From Mercenaria mercenaria (taxonomy: Eukaryota; Mollusca; Bivalvia; Venerida; Veneridae), in NCBI RefSeq assembly GCF_021730395.1, contig NC_069362.1:87374001-87438000 (forward strand): a stretch of DNA of 64,000 nucleotides, given 5' to 3'. Numbering within the stretch: position 1 is the stretch's first letter; the number at the start of each line of letters is the position of its first letter. Below the pieces are notes generated by a model that did not search any database, had not been told where the DNA came from, and saw only the letters and a list, made by a program, of their open reading frames with translations. Position numbers and translations under genes: made by a program. This document shows, piece after piece, positions 47,267-57,463 of this stretch.

Positions 47267-47732
47267 GGTCAGAGACCACCAATTCCAAAAAGTACAGGGT
47301 ACTTACTGGGAATGAGGTAAGTGTATACCTGGGAATAAGGTAACGTCTGTGCGTTCTGATTGGTCAGTCATGTAAACAAACCCAGGAAGTGATTATTTTT
47401 TTCAAAATTGATAGTTTTTCACTGCATTTACAGTATTTTATTATTATACATTTTGACAAAATTTGCTACATTTTATGTGTATTGAAAAAAAGTTTTATCA
47501 AACGAATTTCTCCCGCCATGTCAATGATGTAAACAGGGGGTCATCTCATTCACACGAAAATTACTTAAATAAAGATTCACTATTCATATGTTTTTCGTCC
47601 GATATTTTGGTAGAACTAAGACAGTTCTTAAAAAACTTGTAATTAGATATACATGTTTCTATGTATGGAAGGCCGTACACGCCATAATGTTACAATGTAA
47701 GTCTATGGGAAAACAATTGGTGGTCTCTAACC
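47267..47732. mobile_element. Nested MITE, 466 bp, GGTYAGAGACCACCAATT ends
   Basis: GGTCAGAGACCACCAATT and its inverse AATTGGTGGTCTCTAACC bound an AT-rich non-coding interior. It sits between two lattice blocks of the larger foldback and so inserted after it. Confidence 0.75.
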
Positions 47733-48380
47733 ATTAGGATGTTGAAAACGCGATGGAACGATGGTGAAAACCCTATAGTTTATCGCACAATTATCATCGT
47801 ACTATCGTGTTATCGCGTTTTCGTTTTCGTAGTATCGAGTTAACATAATCGTAGTATCGTTGTTTTTCGTTATCCTAGTTTCGTGATTTCGCGTTTTCAT
47901 CATCGTACTATCGAGTTAACATAATCGTAGTATCGTTGTTTTTCGTTATCGTAGTTTCGTGATTTCGCGTTTTCATCATCTCACTATCGAATATCTCATT
48001 CAGATCAACACATTCAAAGGCGATGGTCCTAACGGAATTCCGTAGAATTCCATATGAAATACCATCATACTAGTACAAGTAAACTAGATAGTGTAGCTAG
48101 TATAGGCGACAATGCTAAACGTGTTTTGTAAGCTCTTAAAAGTTGAATTATTATGAGAATCTTACATAGCTCCTATATATTTCATATTGAAAGAAGTTCT
48201 GTACAAAACTTCGTTTAACAGTGATAGAAGTTTTTAAACATGCTTTTTAGTATTAGATAGACAAAACACGTGTACGTCGTGAAACGCATAATCTTGTTTC
48301 AGAAAAAGTGATTAACAATCATTAAGAAAACAGTAATGTTTACTGATGATCCTATATTATCTCATTGTTGTTTTTCTTAG

Positions 48381-48515
48381 TGATAGCTCTGTGTATCGCT
48401 GCTGGATCTCAGGCCGGCGGAGGAATATCTGATTCCAGACGGGAACCTTGCAACCAGATATGTGAAGATGATATGTATGAAGTCAATATTTGCGGAACTG
48501 ACGGCGTATTATACG
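48381..48515 (+). CDS. Kazal gene B exon 2: signal end and first half of Kazal 1
   Basis: Acceptor TTGTTTTTCTTAG, donor GTGAAA (weak but matched by position to gene A). It encodes VIALCIAAGSQAGGG, then CNQICEDDMYEVNICGTDGV. Phase 1 at both ends. Confidence 0.85.
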
Positions 48516-51500
48516 GTGAAAACATTTGTTTCTGTATTTTTTTTCAGCCTATGTCATATCCGACTGTATTGTTATTATAAGGGTTGGTATTAATGTTATA
48601 CAATAAAATCTCTTGCATCATCGACTGGATTTTACGATGCTTTCACCGCTGCTGGAGAACTCCGTCTTAAACTATGACTTTCGTGCTGTATGTTTTAAGA
48701 CATAACTTATGCAGGATTTTGTGGCAATAATTACTTTTTATGTGATACAGGGTTAAAAATCGAACACCTTGATAGTTGCGTTGTCATAATGTCATTTTTG
48801 TTTATACGGTCGTACAGTTTCCGCGCTTCTATAAAAATAATGCTGTAAAGAGTCATTCGTTTTATTTCATTTATTCTATTATTTGTATGATACGGAATGC
48901 AAGAAAAACAATCGATCTTTAAAAGACTTAGTTCTGACATGCAAAACGTCGTCCTGTTGAACACCGCCCCTCACAACTTTGTTAAATTGGTGAGGCAAGA
49001 AACGCCACGTGCTGCCGCCGTCATATTCCCGAATTCCAATAAAAGCAAAATGGCTGCCACATCGCTGGCGTCAAAATGATTTTCTCTTAATACAATAAAG
49101 AGATCATTTCTATCACAAACCATCTGGATTTTGATAAATCTTTTCTTGTATCATTTGTCATTACATTTTGGTTATTATGCGCACTGTAGTATAGGGCAAT
49201 GGTCATTAAATATGACGCGGGTAGAAATGCGAAAAGCGATGGTAAGATGGTAGGATAGTAGGATGATATGATAGCTATGATATGGTTGTAGAATAGCGAT
49301 AGAAGGTAGTATATTATCCGACCATCGCCATCCTACAATCCTACCATTTTACCATGATCGTGCTTTGATAACTAGGCGATAGGCGATGGTAAGATATGAA
49401 CAAAACAGTATTCCGTAATTTAGGCTGTATCAGTGTGTGACAATTTACCATTCAGTTGTCCAGTGACGATTCAGACAGAAAAAAATATTGGATTACGAAG
49501 TACAGTTTTATTTATTTGTTGGGTTTAACGTCGCACCGACACAATTATAGGTCATATAGCGACTTTCCAGCTTTGATGGTGGAGGAAGACCATAGGTGCC
49601 CCTCCGTGCATTACTTCCTCACGAGCGGGCACCTGGGAAGAACCACCGACCTTCCAGCTTGATGGCTTCCTCACCAGAAGAATTCAACGCCCCGAGTGAG
49701 GCTCGAACCCACATCGATGAGGGGCAAGTGATTTGAAGTCAGCTACCTTAACCACCCAGTCACGGATGCCCCAACGAAGTAGAGTAGACGGCAAGATATG
49801 GATTTTGTTTTACTAGGCATTAGTTTTGTCCAAGTTCAGAAAATACGCGAAGGATAGTCGACAAGATAAAATAGTTTCTTGGCTGGTGGTTGGTGATCAA
49901 ATACAAGATATAGATTGTCGAGAAAATGCGCATTAGGTGACAGCAACACAACGAAATAACAAAATCAGCCGTCAGCCACCATTGTTTCGCGAAAGACCAA
50001 TCGAATGAAACTGTCATTGAAAACTGTGTCAGCTTTTATTTGCTTCATGTTTTCCATAATTTGTTTCTTTAATTTTATCAAGTTTTAGGTTGTAGCATGT
50101 TATTTGTATTCAAACAAAAAAAACGACATGTTAAATTTCCATGTGCAGGCTCAATGTGTGAATTTGATAGAGCCAAGTGTGTCGCAACAAAAAATGGTAC
50201 TCCTCTGGAGGTCTACAGCACGGGCCAGTGCATTACGTTGAATACATCATGTGACGTATTAAAAGACCCTATTGTAAAATGTGAATCCAAGGATGTAGAT
50301 TTGCTTTGTGCATCAAACAACATTACATATGGTAAGGGTATATATTTTTAAGTACTGAGGAAAATGCATCGAAATTCCTCCGCATGAATAGGACATTTGT
50401 GAAGGGCACTAAGTTTAAAGCATTTTAATTTAAATAAGTATATGTGCTAAAATGAACGTGCAAATCAAATCAAAGGGACAATTTGTTTGCCGTCCTCAGT
50501 GATTATATTAATAAGATTTAGTGAAGATCAAAAATGGCTCACATTATTTTTGGATGAATTTATATTTCAGTATAATTCAAAGCAACACCGAAATTATGAA
50601 AGATCTAGTGAAAATGTCAGCACACTGTATATTGGATCTTATGAAATTTACACAATTTACATTAGTTGGTGGTTTATTGCAAAATATTTTGCCAATATAA
50701 TCGCACATATACAACATACTTGTAAATTTCATAAGATCCTAATCAAAGTGTACTAAGACATTCTTTCATCAGGATTCTTACTAATTTTCGGGGGTTAGTT
50801 GCTTTTAATATTCTAATTCGTAAAAAACACAATAAGTAACCCTGATTTGTTGATTTTCACTTAAACTTATTAATTATATAGAACGACACGCAAAGCAATT
50901 TGTCCCTTGATTTGATACTTGCACACGTATTTAGCACATACTATATTTTAGTAATTAATGTCTTTAACACTATACTCCCGTAATGTCATCAACAGGTATT
51001 ACGGGCAGGAATAATTCGATCATTTTGTAAAGTTTACTAAACTGATATTTAACTCGTTTTCTTCGAGTGAAATACTTAAACTGTCATGTGATAAAGTGTT
51101 ACGAATGTATAAGAAAATTGCCGTACTCTTCCAAGAAAATCGCAGAAACTACATTTTTCTCGCACTGGTATCAATGTTTCTGTTGAATTTTCAGATCTCA
51201 TCCTGTGGTCTGTGGTTGCATTACTTTTTGCTATGTGTAAACATGCTTATGTTATTTCTCCTCCAGACAGCGTATGTGAATTCATGATGGTCAGGTGTCG
51301 CCATTCCCCACACAAACCGTTACGTTTACTGCACACTGGCGCTTGTGTTTACGATCTGAGTTCAGCAGTGCAGGTATAAAGCAGTCACTGTCAAATAAAA
51401 CTAAGTGGTAACAATTTTATGCCACCACTCCCACTTCAAATTTGCTCATTGTCGCAAAGTCGGTGGGATGGTCGGTAGACCGTTTAATTTCCGTTCAGAA

Positions 51501-54197
51501 ACTGGTTTCACAGTGATTTCAGTCGTCTTATTTCAAAGAATTATTGTTGTAGTTATTGAAAGATCTCTTTAATTTTGGGAAAAGTAGGTTAACGGTCAAG
51601 GTCACAGTGACCTATAGGCTGAAAAAAGTTCCGCTTAATTAATAACTAAAGAACGCTTTTGCCCACAGCCGTCAGACTTCATAGGGATGATTATCTGTGG
51701 TAAGTAGATGACTGTTATTGTTTTGAGGTCAGTAGGTCAAGGTCACAGTGATCTAAAGTTTGACAACAGTTTCTACTTAATAACAGTAGAATGTGTTGAC
51801 CTACAGTGGTTAAGCTCCAGAGGAGGATTGCACTCTACGTATAAAGTAACTTATTTTCTATGTACTAAGAAATATAGTTGACTTCAGCCAGAAATTGTCT
51901 GTATAGGAAATTTTTTTTAAGCTATGAAATAAAGCTGTCAGATCTTTCGTAGCTGTCAATTTATGACGAATCTACAAGTGCTTGTAAAAATGCAGTTGTT
52001 ATATCAGTTTCCCAAGTGCTTAAAAACGATTTCACTTATTCGAATAACCGATCAAAATATAGGTAATCATTTTTGCTCTAAATTTAATATATTTTAGAAT
52101 TAAAAAAAATATAAATAAACAAGAAAAAAGCAGATGCTAATTATGTAAAAATTACCCAAAATATTCGAAATGATATATTTTTATAGTGAAATTCATCTTT
52201 TCTTTATAATAACTGCCAAGAAAACGGGTTTCAGGTATGAAGAAAATTTGATTTTGAAATATTTTTGTGATGAAAAGTACACCATCCCATTATTTTGGCG
52301 AAAATGGTAATTTATACACGATGTATATAAAAAATGAATTTGTTACATCGATTTGTTTTCCATAACAATGCCCTAGACCCAGTACATAGCTATGTATGAT
52401 TATTATTTCTTACATAGCTTTCTTTTGCAAATATACATAATGATAGATCATTGAGTCTAAATTTGTAGAAAAAAAATTACTTTTGAGCACAAGTTTAGCT
52501 AAATTGCTAAAAATTTCGGACTTCAAAATTTGACAAAAAACTACTTTTTCACATTAACTTTTTGTATAAATATTTTGCAGAAGACAGTTACCTTTTTCAA
52601 AGCTTTTGAAATAATGGAGAAAATAACAGTCTTCCTGCTTTTTGTCGAGCCTGCTTGCGGAAGCGAATACAAAGTCGTCCAAATGACTGTTCAATGTATG
52701 TGCGTGCGTGCGTGTGTCCGGATTTGTTTGTCCGGACCATAACTTTGACATGCATGGAGCAATCTTGTTTATATTTGGCATGAATGTTAACCTCAGTGAG
52801 TCAGAGTGTCAAGCGCAAACCCCAGGTTCCTATCTCAAAGGTCAAGGTCACAATTGGAGGTCAAAGGTGATGTCAGATCTTGTCAGGCCCATAACTTTGA
52901 CATGCATTAAAGAATAGTGTTTATATTTGGCATGAATGTTTAACTCAATGAGACGAAGATTCATGTGCAAACCCCAGGTTTTTATCTCAAAGGTCAATGT
53001 CACAGTTAGGGGTCAAATGTCATTTTAGAGCTTGTCCAGGCCATAACTTAAATAAGTATGGAGCAGTCTTTTTTCTTTGGCATACACTAAAAAGAACACG
53101 TTGAAAAACTTCACCCAAACTGTGGGCAAGTAGCTTTGAAGTTTGCTCTATTCTAAATCCTTTTTCAATTCTGGTGACAATTGGCATGAAAACTAATTTT
53201 GCTAAAATGTAACTGTAGGTGCCATCTAAGTACAAATACAAATTCAAAACATTATTAAATGGATAACAGTAGTGATCCAAGCCATTATCTCATTTTCTAC
53301 TTATTGAGTCATGTCATATTGCGTGACAATCTAAAATACAAGCATCTTATTGAGTATACATTTACATAGCAATTACAAGACTTATCCTCGTCTAAATAAC
53401 AATTTAAATGACCGCAGACCAAAACCGGCTAATAATTATACTTTATCTGGAACATTCCGATTTTGGTAGTAATTTTCGTGATTATGATTTTTAACTTAAA
53501 CTTTAAAAAAAGTTGCCTAAAATGTTTTCAGCTAAACTGTTCCCAGTATGTTGTTGACACTTCTGAGCTTGCGGTTGAAAATGCAACTGCGCTTCATCTC
53601 AATTTCAAATGCCACAACCACCATTCGGCGGAGAGCGTATGTTTGATGAACGGACGGACGTATTATGATGCATGCCGGTACTGTGAGCTGCTTTACAGAC
53701 AGGGCACAGTCAGTAAGTAATGTTTGTTTTCTTGTTATAATATTAGTAAAAAATAAACAAACTCTATACAAGTATATCGTGTAATCTGCCAGACTCCAAG
53801 CACATGATTAGCACTAAAAATAGTAAAATACCAGAGTGTCTGCAGGGTTACAATCTAAGCCACTTTATTATAAGAGTCTTTCAAAATCATACATAAGCAA
53901 AATAATTCTTTCATGTTGACGCTCCCACTTCTGCAGAGTGAACGGTATATTTTTTTATTTTTGCGGTCCACATCTGTTTTTTTTCTGTAAACAGGAGTTA
54001 CGGCAGTTTTTGTTCATGCAAGAACCATTTATTTCTCTTTATTCCGAAACAGTTTTTCTTGATATTTATTTAAAATTGTTTTTCTTGACGAATCTAAAGA
54101 ACTAATACATGTAATTGCATTTATTTCAGCATCGACACATTTGATAACTTACATCCAACACACTGGAAGCTGTCATCACTCCTCTGTTGTGGGATAA
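48381..54197 (+). CDS. Kazal gene B: secreted three-domain Kazal-type protein, paralogue of gene A (exons 2-6)
   Basis: The exons 48381-48515, 50149-50331, 51267-51373, 53532-53712 and 54130-54197 join in frame with the same phases as gene A (1,1,1,0,1). The product begins VIALCIAAGSQAGGG (signal peptide end) and has three Kazal domains. Cys spacings: 3-9-10-6-16, 9-8-10-6-15 and 23-9-10-2-24. Domain 3 reads CHNHHSAESVC, giving Asn at P1 and nine rather than seven residues between Cys2 and Cys3. Its inhibitory loop therefore differs from gene A, and it may have a different target or have lost inhibition. The first exon with the ATG was not located. Exon plan and tandem position indicate a local duplication; sequence divergence shows it is old. 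Confidence 0.87.
49215..49400. repeat. Lattice repeat with ATGGTAGGAT words, inverted
   Basis: GCGATGGTAAGATGGTAGGA faces CCATCCTACAATCCTACC and ATTTTACCATGATCG, followed by another GGCGATGGTAAGAT. It is in the intron between exons 2 and 3 of Kazal gene B and resembles the lattices at 43.9-48.0 kb in style, not in exact words. Confidence 0.6.
49511..49774 (-). mobile_element. tRNA-derived SINE, full-length, minus strand
   Basis: Inverse of the 9079-9342 SINE: the tail is at left (TTTAACGTCGCACCGACAC), then GGCTCGAACCCACATCGATG (B box) and CCTTAACCACCCAGTCACGG (A box) at right. It lies in the same Kazal gene B intron. Confidence 0.85.
50149..50331 (+). CDS. Kazal gene B exon 3: end of Kazal 1, start of Kazal 2
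   Basis: Acceptor TTTCCATGTGCAG, donor GTAAGG. The split codon gives Gly (LYGSMCEFDRAKC). It ends LLCASNNITY with NNIT as a possible glycosylation site. Confidence 0.88.
51267..51373 (+). CDS. Kazal gene B exon 4: end of Kazal 2
   Basis: Acceptor TTATTTCTCCTCCAG, donor GTATAA. The split codon gives Asp (ITYDSVCEFMMVRC). It ends LLHTGACVYDLSSAVQ, closely like LLHTGECQLDTANLLM in gene A. Exit phase 0. Confidence 0.85.
51420..51830. repeat. GGTCAAGGTCACAGTGACC tandem repeat fragment
   Basis: Two ~170-bp units carry AGTAGGTCAAGGTCACAGTG, and TTAATTAATAACTAAAGAAC against TTAATAACAGTAGAATG. It starts with CCACCACTCCCACTTC…GTCGGTGGGATGG. It lies in the intron between exons 4 and 5 of Kazal gene B. 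Confidence 0.55.
52637..53140 (-). mobile_element. Tandem-bodied element fragment, GTCGAGCCTGCTTGCGG family
   Basis: The left edge TTGTCGAGCCTGCTTGCGGA with a GCTTGCGGAAGC stem is followed by (GTGC)n. Three ~155-bp units come next (CCATAACTTTGACATGCAT, TTATATTTGGCATGAATGTT, AAACCCCAGGTT, CTCAAAGGTCAAGGTCACA). It is probably a minus-oriented hairpin-ended element and is intronic in Kazal gene B. Confidence 0.6.
53532..53712 (+). CDS. Kazal gene B exon 5: core of Kazal 3
   Basis: Acceptor TGTTTTCAG, donor GTAAGT. It encodes LNCSQYVVD, an NATAL glycosylation-type site, CHNHHSAESVC and NGRTYYDACRYC. Exit phase 1. Confidence 0.87.
54130..54197 (+). CDS. Kazal gene B exon 6: last Cys and stop
   Basis: Acceptor TGCATTTATTTCAG. 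The 68 bases encode STHLITYIQHTGSC, then HHSSVVG and TAA, aligned end to end with gene A exon 6. Confidence 0.83.
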
Positions 54198-54389
54198 TGT
54201 GTTTCTGTACATACATGCTTATCTAAAGTGCAAAACTGTCTTTTTCGTTATTTTACTTTTCATTTACTCACAAAAATACGAATAATAGTAATCTGGTTAC
54301 AGTTTTATCAGTACGGGGTTATCTTTTTGGTAGAGAGTATCCCGCCAGTAAAAATGAGACGCTTTCAAACTTTAGATGTCAGTTTTGTA

Positions 54390-54395
54390 AATAAA
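54390..54395 (+). promoter_or_regulatory. Candidate polyadenylation signal of Kazal gene B
   Basis: AATAAA in TTTTGTAAATAAAATATT, about 190 bases after the stop. It is the first good match downstream. Confidence 0.4.
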
Positions 54396-54399
54396 ATAT

Positions 54400-57300
54400 T
54401 TTGTTTAGTCTTCTTGTATTTCCTGACATTTATAATTATACGTAATAGTACGTTATCACTAAAAAAAGCGGGACGTCATGTTTTGTGTAACGTCACTTCC
54501 GGAAAACAACATTGCTGATTATCCGACGGAAATGTATCAGAACTTTAACAGGTAATTACATTTATCTCTAATTTTTATGATATGGTAGACAAACTAATCT
54601 TATTTCCAACTAATTACATGAAGTATGTTCAACCTTAATTCTATCACGACATTTTTTTTTAAGTACGAAATTTCCTACTTGAAATGAAATGAAGTAGATC
54701 ATTCTACTGTTAGAGCCATCTTATCCGTAACAAAGGTTTCCGCCCCCACACCCCTGCTTTTTCCATTAGTGCTACTGGCCCCATACCAACGCTATGTTAT
54801 TTTAACAAGAATTTAAACACAACCCTCCTAAAATAAACAGTCAAAGTCAGTGGGGACCGCTAAAATGGAAACTACCCAAAAATATTTTAGTTAAAAAAGC
54901 AGCATGTCCTTGCAAAATGTTTTAAAATTTTAAATAAGAAATAGTTTTCAAAATTGTGATATTGCCCGATTTTTACAGAGGAAAAAATACACTTTGATGA
55001 CAAAATCAACATTTCTTTGTTTATTTTAAAAACTTTAAACTCGAGGATGTTATGACTGATATATTCCTGGAAACAAAGCCGCAATTTGCGAAAACCCTGT
55101 TTATTGATATATAATTCAGTAACAATGATATTTTTTACATTTATTATTATTATTATCATTAAATAATAATTACACCGATGATATTATTTAGATATGTAAT
55201 TTGAGTTATTTTATGGAATGACGCGTTTTCTTTACCGGACGCAGTTGCGGATGCGAAGTCAACATGATATCATCATTACTTGAGGCATTTTTATCATGCG
55301 TAAACTGCTGACGGTTTTATGGGTAGCTGACCCACAGCTGCACCTGGTAAACCACAGAACCGTTTTCCAATTACCTTAGACTCCTAAAAAGAATCAAAGC
55401 TAACCATATAAACTTTGCTAAGCAAAAGTATTGTCTCGATTGCTATCTAAATTGCGAAAACCATAATATCTTGGTGTTTTTTTGCATCTAAAGTCTGTTC
55501 CATTCCAAAGGTTTACCCCAACTTTGGAGTCATATGACAAAACTACGACAATTACCGGCAAAGTAAACATGGTTTGATAAACTAAAAAAAAGTCACCCTC
55601 GAGAAATTTAACGATTTTTTTCTGCTTTGCCAAATATCCAAATAAATGACAAATTTATATTTTCAACGGCAGTCTCCCATTGTAATTTCTTGTCGCCATT
55701 GGAGTTTGCTCTCTAAATTTGAAGTATTGAGGGAAAATTCTCGTGAATTTTATCGGGAGCGACTCAAAACTCATTTCGTTCACAATTCCCTACAAGTGAA
55801 TGCATGAGTGAAATGAAATTTTGTGTTTAAAAAAACATGTTATTTAGATCTAGAAAAATGTAAATTGACTCACTTTTAACCTATCAAAGTTGTAAACACT
55901 CCAAAATTCTTCCAAGTCTTCAATAGCTCTATCCAATCCTCAATGAATCAGTTGTAAACAAACAAGCTCTTTTACACATCGATGAAATTCAGGCATCAAT
56001 CGCACCATGCCCTTGAAACGATGACTTGTTCAATTTAACATCATTTCCAAACGCATGGTTCAAAGATAACCTGTATTTTAGCATCCTTAATGAAGTATTT
56101 ACAGTCCGCCACATATCCAATTTCTTTCACAATGAACACAATATTCACCCTATCGAGTCCCGGTTGTGTATGCTTCTTTTTCTTTGAAAGAAACTTATGA
56201 CGTATGAGATAAATGACGTAGTATTGCTGGCACTATGCAGATTTATATGAGGCGCACAAGGGAAAATTTACATAGGTGTACAATCAGCCGATAGAAGATA
56301 GAAATCTTGACGTGTGTTATGCTACACACTGGTTATTCGGGTACCTACTCGTGTGAGCGATACCGCCCTCGTGTGATTAATGTACATGTTGGTGAACAGG
56401 AAATTCACACCTATGACAGGTAATTATTCCGTATTTTACTGAAGATTTGAAAAGGTTTAGTATTAAATGTGTAAGATCATACCTTAACTATATCCATGTC
56501 AAATATCTATCTCATATGATCTGAATAACTGTGAAAAAAATACGGTTTTTGTCGGGAAATAAAGATATTTTAAGGCGATGGTGAAAGCGAAATCGGATCG
56601 TGAACCCATTCTCTGTTTTTATTAAATTATTATTATTATCTTTATTATGCCAGATTTACATTTGACTTAAATAACTGGTAAAAAGTCCAGAGAGCAGTCA
56701 TAGAACGTAAAATATTGTTATTCATAACCGCCGATTTCAATTATAAAAAATATCCCCGAACTATCATTTATCAACTTTTATTGTCCATCAGAGCTACGAT
56801 GTCCAGAAACAGATTTAAACATTTAGGCCTACAAACTATTTTCAAATCATTCATGAATAATTGACGCTAATGCAAGCTGAAACTTGTTTTCTTTCCGTTA
56901 AAGTTTTGCTTTAGTCTTACATTACTCCAGTCAGGGTTTTTTTTAACAAAGGTTTGATATTTTCTTTTTGTTTCTAATCATTATTTTTATATATCCTATA
57001 TTCCTGTTGAATTTGCAGTCTGGAGTATGCTTTTAAATTCCACAAAGGTAAGAGCGCAATCGTCGCAAGTGTTACGTAACTTCAGATTTTTTTTCTGGAT
57101 TTAACGAGCACAGATTAATTATTGTCTCTGGCACAAAGTCTTGTTAATAAGGTCCACGGAGACATATTGATAATTCTTTTCTTTTCGGTCGGTGCTCACA
57201 CGTGTAACATTTGGCACGTGACGAGGCGCGCGATCGAAGAAAATATGATAGAATGATCAAAATGATAAGCAAAAAGTGTAACATAGGCGTAGGAGCAGCG

Positions 57301-57460
57301 GGACCTGAAGGACACCCGGTGTACAGCATGTATTTTGCCCCCCCCCCCCCCCCCCCCCCCCCATCGTTTCCCGCACTTTTAACTAAAACAAGAGTTTTTT
57401 TTCCTAGAATTAACAGAAAAAGCCCATTTGAGAGAGCATTTATATAAGAATTTAGACTAA
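54400..57460. other. No gene recognised downstream of Kazal gene B
   Basis: AT-rich sequence; short open frames have no domain support. A poly-C run at 57338-57362 breaks one of them. Confidence 0.5.
57338..57362. repeat. Poly-C run
   Basis: About 24 consecutive C residues, which may be unstable in length between reads. Confidence 0.9.
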
Positions 57461-57463
57461 ATT

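Larger units (their letters stand above)
46179..48043. mobile_element. Large foldback element with 22-bp tandem repeats in its arms and nested insertions
   Basis: Both ends carry the palindrome ACGGAATTCCGT, then TTAGG-CCATCGCCTTTGAA and TGTGTTGAT. The left arm runs from 46179 to about 46330 and the right arm from about 47740 to 48043, in inverse orientation. The arms pass into repeats of a ~22-bp word (GCGACAGTACGATGATGATAAC, 47075-47230; ATGATGAAAACGCGAAATCA elsewhere). Inside lie a hairpin-ended element (46622-46996) and a MITE (47267-47732). No coding sequence recognised. Confidence 0.75.

Noticed and set aside
57211-57447. 78-residue frame with a proline run
   Set aside because: The prolines come from a poly-C tract; no other support.
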